NCBI GenBank assembly: GCA_011524575.1
Contig: WTKB01000015.1
Span: forward strand, 1-9,040
Source: Aquimarina sp.
GTDB lineage: Bacteria > Bacteroidota > Bacteroidia > Flavobacteriales > Flavobacteriaceae
Length of the DNA: 9,040 nt
Direction: 5' to 3'
A model generated the notes under the pieces. The model saw nothing but the letters and a program-made list of their open reading frames with translations, ran no database searches and was not told the origin of the DNA. Each line of letters begins with the position of its first letter. The first letter of the stretch is position 1. Below are positions 1 to 7,514 of the stretch, piece after piece. The translations under genes and the position numbers were made by a program.

Positions 1-1
1 C

Positions 2-48
2 ATAAAAAAGGGAGATGAAATTTTAAAAATTTCATCTCCCTTTTTTAT
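2..48. terminator. Bidirectional intrinsic terminator of an off-window gene
   Basis: Positions 2-22 and 28-48 form a perfect inverted repeat with a 5-nt loop. The GC-containing core is GGGAGATGAAA (10-20) pairing with 30-40. It is flanked by six A's on the left and six T's on the right, so it has a T-run in either direction. It probably ends a gene lying left of the window, on whichever strand, and insulates the helicase from it. Confidence 0.85.
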
Positions 49-245
49 TGAGTAATAGTAACACAAATTCTTATTTAGAGCTTACTCATAAAACAACATA
101 TAATATTGATAATCAAAATTTAAACACGTTTTAGAGTTTTAAACATGAACTTATATAAAGTATTGTTTTATAAACTATAAAGATGCTAGAACTAAAATAA
201 AGTCGTATTTTCGTAACCTAAATTATTATAGAGCAACACTTACTC
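49..245. other. Intergenic region upstream of the helicase
   Basis: No gene is visible here. The sequence is very AT-rich. TATTTTCG at 206-213 matches 7 of 8 positions of the Bacteroidota -7 consensus TAnnTTTG, but no TTG lies at the usual distance upstream, so it is not called a promoter. There is no Shine-Dalgarno sequence before the ATG at 246. Short fragments resembling the terminal repeat of the element at 1751-1910 occur (TTAGAGCTT at 75-83), and a 17-mer at 83-99 recurs near 2639. Confidence 0.5.
83..99 (+). repeat. 17-bp dispersed repeat, copy 1
   Basis: TACTCATAAAACAACAT matches 2639-2655 (TACTCACAAAACAACAT) at 16 of 17 positions. Both copies are preceded within 20 bp by TTTAGAG, which resembles the end of the palindromic elements around rplS. 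This may be remnant flank of a mobile repeat. In AT-rich DNA a chance match cannot be excluded. Confidence 0.35.
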
Positions 246-1742
246 ATGATTGGCACTCAAAAAGCTATAAAAGAACTGTATCCCTATCAGAAAGAGGATA
301 TTAACAATATTTTTGAAAAAATTAACAACAATCCCAACGGATACAACCTATGTTACCAACTTCCAACAGGTGGAGGTAAGACAGTAGTTTTTTCTGAAAT
401 TGTTAGACGTTTCATAGAACAACAAAACAAAAAAGTACTCGTACTCACACACCGTATTGAACTATGTAATCAAACCTCTAAAATGTTAGATGGTTTTGGA
501 GTACGTAGTATGATTATCAATAGTAAAGTAAAAACCATACCTGATCAACACAATTACGATTGTTTTGTAGCCATGGTAGAGACCCTGAATAACCGACTTA
601 ACGAAGAACAAGTTGTTCTTGAAAACTTAGGTATGGTTATTATTGATGAAGCACACTACAATTCCTTTAGAAAACTTTTTAAACACTTTAAAGAATGCTT
701 TATACTTGGTGTAACCGCAACACCATTAAGTTCTAATGTAAAAATGCCTATGAAGGATAGTTACAGGGAACTTATTTGTGGACAACCTATTTCACAGCTC
801 ATTCATCAAGGCTTTTTAGCTAATGCTATAACATACTCTTATGATGTTGGACTTAGCACATTAAAAATAGGAATTAATGGAGACTACACCGTAAAATCAT
901 CAGAAGATTTATACTCTAATGCCTTTATGCAGGAAAAACTCTTGTATGCTTATGAACAAAAAGCTAAAGGTAAAAAAACGCTTATTTTTAATAATGGTAT
1001 CAATACTTCTATTCAAGTTTATGACACCTTTAAAATGGCAGGATATGATATTAGACACCTAGATAACACACATACTAAGCAAGAACGTAGGCAAATTTTA
1101 AAATGGTTTAAAGAAACTCCTGATGCGATATTAACCTCCGTAGGTATTCTTACTACAGGGTTTGATGAACCTACCATTAATGTTATAATACTTAATAGAG
1201 CTACAAAATCATTAACGTTATATTTTCAAATGATAGGTAGGGGGTCTCGATCACTACCGAACAAAAATGAATTCACCGTAATTGATTTAGGAAATAACGC
1301 TGCAAGATTAGGGCTATGGAACGCTGATATTGACTGGCAAAAAATATTTAAATCTCCAGATTACTACTTGGAAAACCTTGTAAGCGATGAAGAAATTGAA
1401 CGTCAATTTAAATATGTAATGCCTGATAAAATCAAAAACGAATTCAAAAAAACTACTGAATTTGAATTTGATATCAAAGCTGAGTATGACAACGTGATTA
1501 ATAATGGCGAGAAATCAAAAACAGTATTGGAACGCTCTATAGAACAACATGCACAAATGTGTGTAGAAAATAGTGAAGATGTTTTTGATGCTCGAATTCT
1601 AGCTAAATTACTAGCTCAAGATGTTGAATACCGTGTACGTATGTACTCTTACTGCATAAGTAATAGTACAAAAAATTACCGTTCATGGTTAGAAGAAGAC
1701 TATATGCGTAAACTAAGACTACGTATTAATCAGTTGATGTAA
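246..1742 (+). CDS. DEAD/DEAH-box superfamily 2 helicase, RadD/restriction-subunit-like
   Basis: A 498-residue predicted ATP-dependent nucleic-acid helicase or translocase. The motifs appear in the right order: a Q-like YPYQ near residue 12, Walker A LPTGGGKT (39-46), THRIEL (68-73), Walker B DEAH (134-137), TATP (157-160), motif V TTGFDEP (303-309) and motif VI QMIGRGSR with its arginine finger (328-335). Both RecA-like domains therefore look complete. The last 140 residues are charged, partly helical-looking and not recognised. The layout resembles the RadD/YejH and type III restriction helicase-subunit group and helicases of some phages. No nuclease motif or methyltransferase partner is seen, so a restriction role is not supported. 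The gene stands alone between two terminators, as cargo genes often do. The ATG at 246 is chosen because it leaves a short lead before the first motif; there is no Shine-Dalgarno. The stop codon lies inside a hairpin. The helicase call is sure, the biological role is not. Confidence 0.9.
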   Translation: MIGTQKAIKELYPYQKEDINNIFEKINNNPNGYNLCYQLPTGGGKTVVFSEIVRRFIEQQNKKVLVLTHRIELCNQTSKMLDGFGVRSMIINSKVKTIPDQHNYDCFVAMVETLNNRLNEEQVVLENLGMVIIDEAHYNSFRKLFKHFKECFILGVTATPLSSNVKMPMKDSYRELICGQPISQLIHQGFLANAITYSYDVGLSTLKIGINGDYTVKSSEDLYSNAFMQEKLLYAYEQKAKGKKTLIFNNGINTSIQVYDTFKMAGYDIRHLDNTHTKQERRQILKWFKETPDAILTSVGILTTGFDEPTINVIILNRATKSLTLYFQMIGRGSRSLPNKNEFTVIDLGNNAARLGLWNADIDWQKIFKSPDYYLENLVSDEEIERQFKYVMPDKIKNEFKKTTEFEFDIKAEYDNVINNGEKSKTVLERSIEQHAQMCVENSEDVFDARILAKLLAQDVEYRVRMYSYCISNSTKNYRSWLEEDYMRKLRLRINQLM

Positions 1743-1764
1743 ACAAGCTCTTAGAGCTTGTTTA
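1740..1764 (+). terminator. Stop-codon-overlapping hairpin, possible terminator
   Basis: TAAACAAGCTC (1740-1750) pairs perfectly with GAGCTTGTTTA (1754-1764) across a 3-nt loop, giving an 11-bp stem. The left arm starts with the helicase TAA stop. The right arm is the terminal repeat of the palindromic element that begins at 1751, so the left arm looks like an extra half-end of the same element. The T-tract is poor (TTGTTT), so termination here is plausible rather than certain. Confidence 0.5.
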
Positions 1765-1910
1765 AACTAAATACAAACTGTAATTCAAAAGTTTAAGGTT
1801 TTGGTTTACTTTTAAATGATGCGTATATCGAGATATATAAATCCTTTTAAAGTGATTCAAGTTCTTAAAATTTTGGATTACAGGAAGTAGTGCCTTTAAA
1901 CAAGCTCTAA
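1751..1910 (+). mobile_element. MITE-like palindromic element, copy A
   Basis: This 160-bp non-coding element is bounded by perfect 16-bp inverted repeats, TTAGAGCTTGTTTAAA (1751-1766) and its complement (1895-1910). The whole unit is an imperfect palindrome. The two 79-nt halves around a GA centre (1830-1831) complement each other, with no gaps, at about 59 of 79 positions, and TATATC/GATATA forms the tip. It could fold into one long hairpin as RNA or single-stranded DNA. Copy B (2463-2623) is the same element inverted. Over 1753-1860 against 2514-2621 there are 5 differences in 108 bp; the remaining 50 bp is about 80% identical with one 1-bp gap. There is no transposase and no clear target-site duplication. 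A miniature inverted-repeat transposable element is the best reading. A large repetitive palindromic element with a transcript-end role is the alternative. Confidence 0.75.
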
Positions 1911-1963
1911 GTTAATTGCATAAAAATCATAGTATCACCTATAGAAATTAAAAAATATAATCT

Positions 1964-1971
1964 TATTTTTG
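1964..1971 (+). promoter_or_regulatory. Bacteroidota-type -7 box of rplS
   Basis: TATTTTTG fits the Bacteroidota sigma-A -7 consensus TAnnTTTG exactly and lies 73 bp before the rplS ATG. No TTG is found at the usual -33 distance (17-23 bp upstream), so this is a half-match. A transcript start about 6 nt downstream would place the 5' end at the base of the leader stem described at 1977. The box lies outside repeat copy A, so rplS could be transcribed independently of the helicase. Confidence 0.45.
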
Positions 1972-1976
1972 TGATC

Positions 1977-2044
1977 GTTTGTGATACCTCTGGCGAAAAT
2001 CGTGAATGTAAACAAACAAAAAACTATTTTAGTATATAATATTT
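1977..2044 (+). promoter_or_regulatory. Candidate L19 autoregulatory mRNA leader
   Basis: This is the roughly 68-nt untranslated stretch before rplS. GTTTGT (1977-1982) can pair with ACAAAC (2012-2017). The enclosed part is unusually GC-rich for its surroundings and holds small helices such as CC(TCT)GG at 1987-1993. Ribosomal protein leaders bound by the encoded protein are common, and an L19 leader class has been proposed in Flavobacteria. Membership of that class is inferred from position and crude pairing only. The AT-rich stretch after 2018 would leave the start codon accessible. Confidence 0.35.
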
Positions 2045-2407
2045 ATGGAAAGTTTAATCCAATTTGTTCAAAACGAGTTCATTGAAAAAAAAGAACTTCC
2101 TGAATTCTCAGCTGGGGATACCATTACGGTGTACTACGAGATTAAGGAAGGTGAAAAATCTCGTATTCAGTTTTTTAAAGGAGTAGTTATCCAAAGAAGA
2201 GGAACTGGAAGTACTGAAACATTCACGATTCGTAAAATGTCTGGTACTATAGGTGTTGAGCGTATTTTCCCTGTAAATTTACCTGCAATCCAAAAGATTG
2301 AAGTAAACAAAAGAGGTAAAGTTCGTAGAGCTCGTATTTACTACTTCAGAAAACTTACTGGTAAAAAAGCAAGAATTAAAGAAATTCGTAGAAAAGACAA
2401 TAAATAA
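2045..2407 (+). CDS. rplS: 50S ribosomal protein L19
   Basis: This protein of 120 residues is a component of the large ribosomal subunit, located at the 30S-50S interface. The family pattern is complete: an N-terminal helix (residues 1-17, [11 protein letters not shown]), then the SH3-like barrel with [15 protein letters not shown] and [21 protein letters not shown] (about 18-64), [18 protein letters not shown] (70-87), and the basic [24 protein letters not shown] tail. Length is slightly above the usual 115-118 because of a short lysine-rich C-terminal extension. The ATG is the family start; no Shine-Dalgarno precedes it, as expected for highly expressed Bacteroidota genes. In many bacteria rplS follows trmD. 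Here the preceding gene is a helicase plus a repeat, so rplS is monocistronic with its own -7 box and terminator. It is flanked on both sides by inverted copies of one palindromic element. Confidence 0.98.
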   Translation: MESLIQFVQNEFIEKKELPEFSAGDTITVYYEIKEGEKSRIQFFKGVVIQRRGTGSTETFTIRKMSGTIGVERIFPVNLPAIQKIEVNKRGKVRRARIYYFRKLTGKKARIKEIRRKDNK

Positions 2408-2421
2408 AATTGACTTGTCTC

Positions 2422-2453
2422 AAAAAAAAACTGCTATTATGCAGTTTTTTTTT
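2422..2453 (+). terminator. Intrinsic terminator of rplS
   Basis: Nine A's plus CTGC (2422-2434) pair with GCAG plus nine T's (2441-2453) across a 6-nt TATTAT loop. It starts 15 bp after the rplS stop. The A-run and T-run make it symmetric, but rplS is the obvious user. Confidence 0.9.
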
Positions 2454-2462
2454 GGAAAAATA

Positions 2463-2623
2463 TTAGAGCCTGTTTAAACGCCCTACTTTATGTAGATCAA
2501 AAACTTTAAAAAATTGGATCACTTTAAAAAGATTTATATATCTCGATATGTGCATCATTTAAAAGTAAACCAAAACCTTAAACTTTTTAATTACAGTTTG
2601 TATTTAGTTTAAACAAGCTCTTT
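2463..2623 (-). mobile_element. MITE-like palindromic element, copy B (inverted)
   Basis: Same element as 1751-1910 in opposite orientation, 161 bp long. Its ends are TTAGAGCCTGTTTAAA (2463-2478) and TTTAAACAAGCTCTTT (2608-2623), so the terminal repeats match less perfectly than in copy A. The part at 2514-2621 differs from copy A at only 5 of 108 positions. The part at 2463-2513 is more diverged (about 80%, one 1-bp gap). It begins 9 bp after the rplS terminator and contains no reading frame of note. The right flank, TTTAGAG, again resembles a piece of an element end. Confidence 0.75.
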
Positions 2624-2638
2624 AGAGTAAATTATATA

Positions 2639-2655
2639 TACTCACAAAACAACAT
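2639..2655 (+). repeat. 17-bp dispersed repeat, copy 2
   Basis: TACTCACAAAACAACAT is the partner of 83-99, with one mismatch. It lies 16 bp beyond the right end of palindromic copy B. It may be flanking sequence carried or duplicated with the repeat family. Confidence 0.35.
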
Positions 2656-2861
2656 TTATTTGTACTCTTGTATCAATAATAAATAAGTTTTTATACTTAT
2701 ATCTTTTAGTTATACCCATTCTTACTCAAAATGACCGTAATAAATTATTCCTTTTTACTTTCTACTTTACTATAAAAATAAACCATAACTAAGGCTATGC
2801 TTGATTTTTCTAATACGTATAAAGAAAAAATCCTCTAATTTATTTTACAGTAATTTTAAGA

Positions 2862-2876
2862 AAGAAGTGGTATTAT
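2862..2876 (+). repeat. 15-bp direct repeat upstream of icd
   Basis: AAGAAGTGGTATTAT is repeated exactly at 5317-5331 in the same orientation. This copy ends 87 bp before the icd start; the other ends 79 bp before the cysC start. The similar placement suggests a shared upstream regulatory site, or a duplication bracketing icd. No known binding site is recognised in it. Confidence 0.5.
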
Positions 2877-2879
2877 TGA

Positions 2880-5195
<2,316 letters not shown>

Positions 5196-5230
5196 TCAAT
5201 ACAAAATTCTTTAAAAAAATGTTCAATTTA

Positions 5231-5257
5231 TAAGAAGCCTATTTAAATAGGTTCTTA
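5231..5257. terminator. First hairpin downstream of icd
   Basis: TAAGAA (5231-5236) and CCTATTT (5238-5244) pair with AAATAGG (5245-5251) and TTCTTA (5252-5257), with a single bulged G at 5237. It starts 36 bp after the icd stop. No T-run follows, so it may stabilise the mRNA 3' end rather than terminate. The strong terminator follows 13 bp later. Confidence 0.5.
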
Positions 5258-5269
5258 CGAGAATAAAGT

Positions 5270-5316
5270 AAAAAGTAAAGCGTAACTTGATCAAGTTACG
5301 CTTTACTTTTTTTATT
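5270..5316 (+). terminator. Strong intrinsic terminator of icd
   Basis: Positions 5271-5290 and 5291-5310 are exact reverse complements, a 40-bp perfect palindrome. The GC-containing part is GCGTAACTTGATCAAGTTACGC, here read as two arms meeting at 5290/5291, and seven T's end the right arm. It separates icd from the sulfation operon. Confidence 0.9.
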
Positions 5317-5331
5317 AAGAAGTGGTATTAT
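5317..5331 (+). repeat. 15-bp direct repeat upstream of cysC
   Basis: This is an exact copy of 2862-2876 (AAGAAGTGGTATTAT), immediately after the icd terminator and 79 bp before the cysC ATG. Between it and cysC no convincing promoter was found: TTG at 5354-5356 has only a weak -7 candidate after it (TATTTCAT at 5382). An upstream activator or repressor site is possible. Confidence 0.5.
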
Positions 5332-5410
5332 CTAAAAAAACAAATCTGTCTTATTGATAAATTATATTAAATTGCAGTAGATATTTCATATCAATTTACT
5401 TTTTTAAAAA

Positions 5411-5968
5411 ATGAATGGCAAGGTAATTACCCGAAAAGATAAAGAAAAACTTCTAAATCAAAAATCAAAAGTAGTATGGCTAACAGGTTTATCTGGCTCA
5501 GGAAAATCTACTTTAGCTTACCAATTAGAATATTTACTTTTTAAAAGAGGGAACCTAGTACAAGTTTTAGACGGAGACCATATAAGGTCTGGAATGAACA
5601 ATGATCTTAATTTTTCTGAACAAGACAGAAAAGAAAATATTAGACGTGTCACCGAACTGGCTAAAATATTAGTAGATTCAGGGGTAATTGTAATTTGTTC
5701 ATTTATTAGCCCCACAAAACAGATTAGAGATCAAGTAAAAAAACGTATTGGCAAAGATGATTTTATTGAAGTTTTTTTGAATACCCCTCTTCATATTTGT
5801 GAATCTAGAGATCCAAAAGGCTTGTACCTTAAAGCTAAAAAAGGATTAATTCATAATTTTACAGGCATTGACGCTGTTTATGAAGTTCCTGAAAATCCAG
5901 ATTTTTCTGTGACATACACTATTCCTACGGAACAATCAGCAACAGCTATTATTAATAAATTCCTATAA
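5411..5968 (+). CDS. cysC: Adenylylsulfate (APS) kinase
   Basis: This 185-residue cytoplasmic enzyme phosphorylates adenosine 5'-phosphosulfate with ATP to give PAPS, the sulfate donor for sulfotransferases. All family motifs are present: Walker A GLSGSGKST (26-34), DGDHIRSG (54-61), DRKENIRRV (72-80), SFISPTKQIRD (97-107) containing the serine that matches the phospho-accepting serine of E. coli CysC (Ser100 here), CESRDPKGLYLKA (130-142) and FTGIDAVYE (150-158). It is a little shorter than the usual 195-205, trimmed at both ends, and not fused to a sulfurylase. No cysD, cysN or cysH gene lies beside it. Instead it heads a four-gene set with two sulfotransferase-type genes, and the next gene starts 12 bp later. 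That points to PAPS supply for sulfation, not to cysteine assimilation. APS itself must come from sulfurylase genes elsewhere. The first ATG is used; an AT-rich leader without Shine-Dalgarno precedes it. Confidence 0.96.
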   Translation: MNGKVITRKDKEKLLNQKSKVVWLTGLSGSGKSTLAYQLEYLLFKRGNLVQVLDGDHIRSGMNNDLNFSEQDRKENIRRVTELAKILVDSGVIVICSFISPTKQIRDQVKKRIGKDDFIEVFLNTPLHICESRDPKGLYLKAKKGLIHNFTGIDAVYEVPENPDFSVTYTIPTEQSATAIINKFL

Positions 5969-5980
5969 AATTATATTTCT

Positions 5981-7351
5981 ATGGAAAACAATAAAATGTA
6001 TAAATTCCTAAACTATGTACAATATACCGTTATCGTGATAGCCTTTTCAATGCTTTTTGGGTGGTTTACTTCAAATGTATATCAAGGTACTTTTTTAGCA
6101 TCGGAACAAATGCAGTATGTTAGAAATTGCTTTATTAATTTTATTTCTTTCCCAAGTAAAATTAGTCAAACAGTCACTTACTTAAAGGGAACTAATTATT
6201 TTGAAGTAGTCGATACAAAAGATATAGAGGTGATCAATAAATTAGATAAGGATCTTTACATTACAAATGCCATATATGAAGATAAACAATATACTTTCTT
6301 TTTAAAAAATTTAAAAACAGATGAAATTATTCATAAGTGGCATTTTAATTCCGAAAACTTCAAAGGAGAACAAATTAATTTTAATCAATTTTTCCCACAA
6401 TCTGTAACACTTTTAGAAGATATGTCTATCGTTGCTATGTTAGCGGGTAGTAAAAATATATTCCGATTAGATAAAGATTCTAATATTATGTGGATCAACC
6501 AAAACCATTATTTTCATCACTCTATAGAACGAGGTAATGATGGAATTTGGACTTGTATTAGTAATTTGGTGAAATTTAAAAATAATTCAGAGAACAACTG
6601 GCACTTGTATAGAAATGATGAAATTGCTAAACTGGATATCGACACAGGAAAAATTATATTTAAAAAATCATTAACAGAACTGTTTGAAGAAAATAATTTA
6701 GAACATTACCTGTATGGTTTTGCATTTAATGATCATGGTGTAACTAATCAGGCAACACCAGAGGATTATCATGATGGTTTTCATTTAAATGATGTACAAC
6801 CTGCTTTAAAAAATTCAGCATATTACAATGAAGGAGATGTCTTTATTAGTATCAGAAATAACTCTAGAATTCTTCATTACAGACCCAAAACCAATACTTT
6901 GATACAAGTAATCGAAGGATCTTTTTTCCAACAACATGATGTTGATATCATTTCTGATCATGAAATTTCTATTTTCAATAACAATAGACCTACAATACCT
7001 TCTTTTAGCACTACTGATAACATCGTAGGTGACTATGAAGTAATAACCAATACTAATGCTCCAAAATTCAAATCTTCTCAGGTTGTAGTTTATAACTTAG
7101 CTACTAAACAATTTACATTTCCTTTAAAAGATCAATTAGAAGAGCAGAAAATATATACCAATTTACAAGGTGTTCATCACACCCTTAGTGATAAAAGTAT
7201 TTTTATAGAACCCACTTATGAAGGGATATTTTATTTATTTAAAAACCAAGAATTAATCTATAGAAATTATGCAAATCCAAGAAATCGAAAAGGAAACTTT
7301 GAAATGCCACATTGGGTAAAAGTCTATGAAAATTTAGATTTTATAAAATAA
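5981..7351 (+). CDS. Membrane-anchored arylsulfotransferase-like protein
   Basis: This 456-residue protein belongs to the arylsulfotransferase (ASST) superfamily, probably the Arylsulfotransferase_2-like group. ASSTs are PAPS-independent: they move sulfate from one phenolic sulfate to another through a sulfated histidine, outside the cytoplasm. A hydrophobic helix at residues 13-30, after a lysine-containing N-terminus and with no cleavage site seen, suggests an inner-membrane anchor with the rest periplasmic. Conserved-looking blocks are HHSIERG (179-185), DGFHLNDVQPA (265-275), GDVFISIRNNSRI (285-297), QQHDVDIISDHEISIFNNN (317-335) and GVHHTLSDKSIFIEPTYEG (397-415), typical of a beta-propeller. 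The order His180, His268, Arg292, His319 parallels the catalytic His/His/Arg/His order of E. coli-type AssT, but the spacing differs, so activity is an inference. It lies 12 bp after cysC and 7 bp before the small membrane gene. It could instead be a non-catalytic scaffold. Confidence 0.8.
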   Translation: MENNKMYKFLNYVQYTVIVIAFSMLFGWFTSNVYQGTFLASEQMQYVRNCFINFISFPSKISQTVTYLKGTNYFEVVDTKDIEVINKLDKDLYITNAIYEDKQYTFFLKNLKTDEIIHKWHFNSENFKGEQINFNQFFPQSVTLLEDMSIVAMLAGSKNIFRLDKDSNIMWINQNHYFHHSIERGNDGIWTCISNLVKFKNNSENNWHLYRNDEIAKLDIDTGKIIFKKSLTELFEENNLEHYLYGFAFNDHGVTNQATPEDYHDGFHLNDVQPALKNSAYYNEGDVFISIRNNSRILHYRPKTNTLIQVIEGSFFQQHDVDIISDHEISIFNNNRPTIPSFSTTDNIVGDYEVITNTNAPKFKSSQVVVYNLATKQFTFPLKDQLEEQKIYTNLQGVHHTLSDKSIFIEPTYEGIFYLFKNQELIYRNYANPRNRKGNFEMPHWVKVYENLDFIK

Positions 7352-7358
7352 AAAATTT

Positions 7359-7514
7359 ATGCTAACATTATTCTATTTAGGACCAGGTGTAAGTATCGGA
7401 ACAGTAGTTATGGTAATTATTGTGCTGTTGATTACTTTTTTAAGTATAGGAATGGTGATGTACCGTTTTATAAAAAGAATTTTAAGAAAAAAAAAGAATA
7501 AAGAAAATGTATGA
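7359..7514 (+). CDS. Small single-span membrane protein (51 aa)
   Basis: The reading frame runs from the ATG at 7359 to the TGA at 7512-7514. The protein starts MLTLFYLGPGVSIGTVVMV, continues hydrophobic to about residue 35, and ends in a strongly basic tail (RFIKRILRKKKNKENV). One transmembrane helix with the tail in the cytoplasm is predicted. The YLGPG segment before the helix resembles the short Y-x-GPG membrane peptides I recall from other Bacteroidota envelope gene clusters; this is memory, not a search. It starts 7 bp after the arylsulfotransferase-like gene, and its stop overlaps the next start by 4 bp (ATGA), implying translational coupling. Both features support a real gene despite its size. 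A role as adaptor or stabiliser for the two membrane-bound neighbours is a guess. Confidence 0.75.
   Translation: MLTLFYLGPGVSIGTVVMVIIVLLITFLSIGMVMYRFIKRILRKKKNKENV

Noticed and set aside
128..144. TTTTAGAGTTTTAAACA, similar to the end of the palindromic elements
   Set aside because: It needs a gap to fit the terminal repeat and has no partner end nearby; chance similarity in AT-rich DNA is likely.
206..213. TATTTTCG as a helicase -7 box
   Set aside because: One mismatch in the conserved part and no TTG at the expected upstream distance; too weak to call.
246..1742. Type III restriction or CRISPR-associated helicase
   Set aside because: No nuclease motif, methyltransferase gene, Cas gene or repeat-spacer array is in the window.
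1745..1915. Target-site duplication around repeat copy A
   Set aside because: The flanking TTA and TAA belong to the inverted repeat itself; no direct duplication beyond it was found for either copy.
5372..5404. TTG (5372) with TACTTTTT (5397) as cysC promoter
   Set aside because: Spacing fits, but transcription would begin at or beyond the start codon and the last base of the -7 box is wrong.
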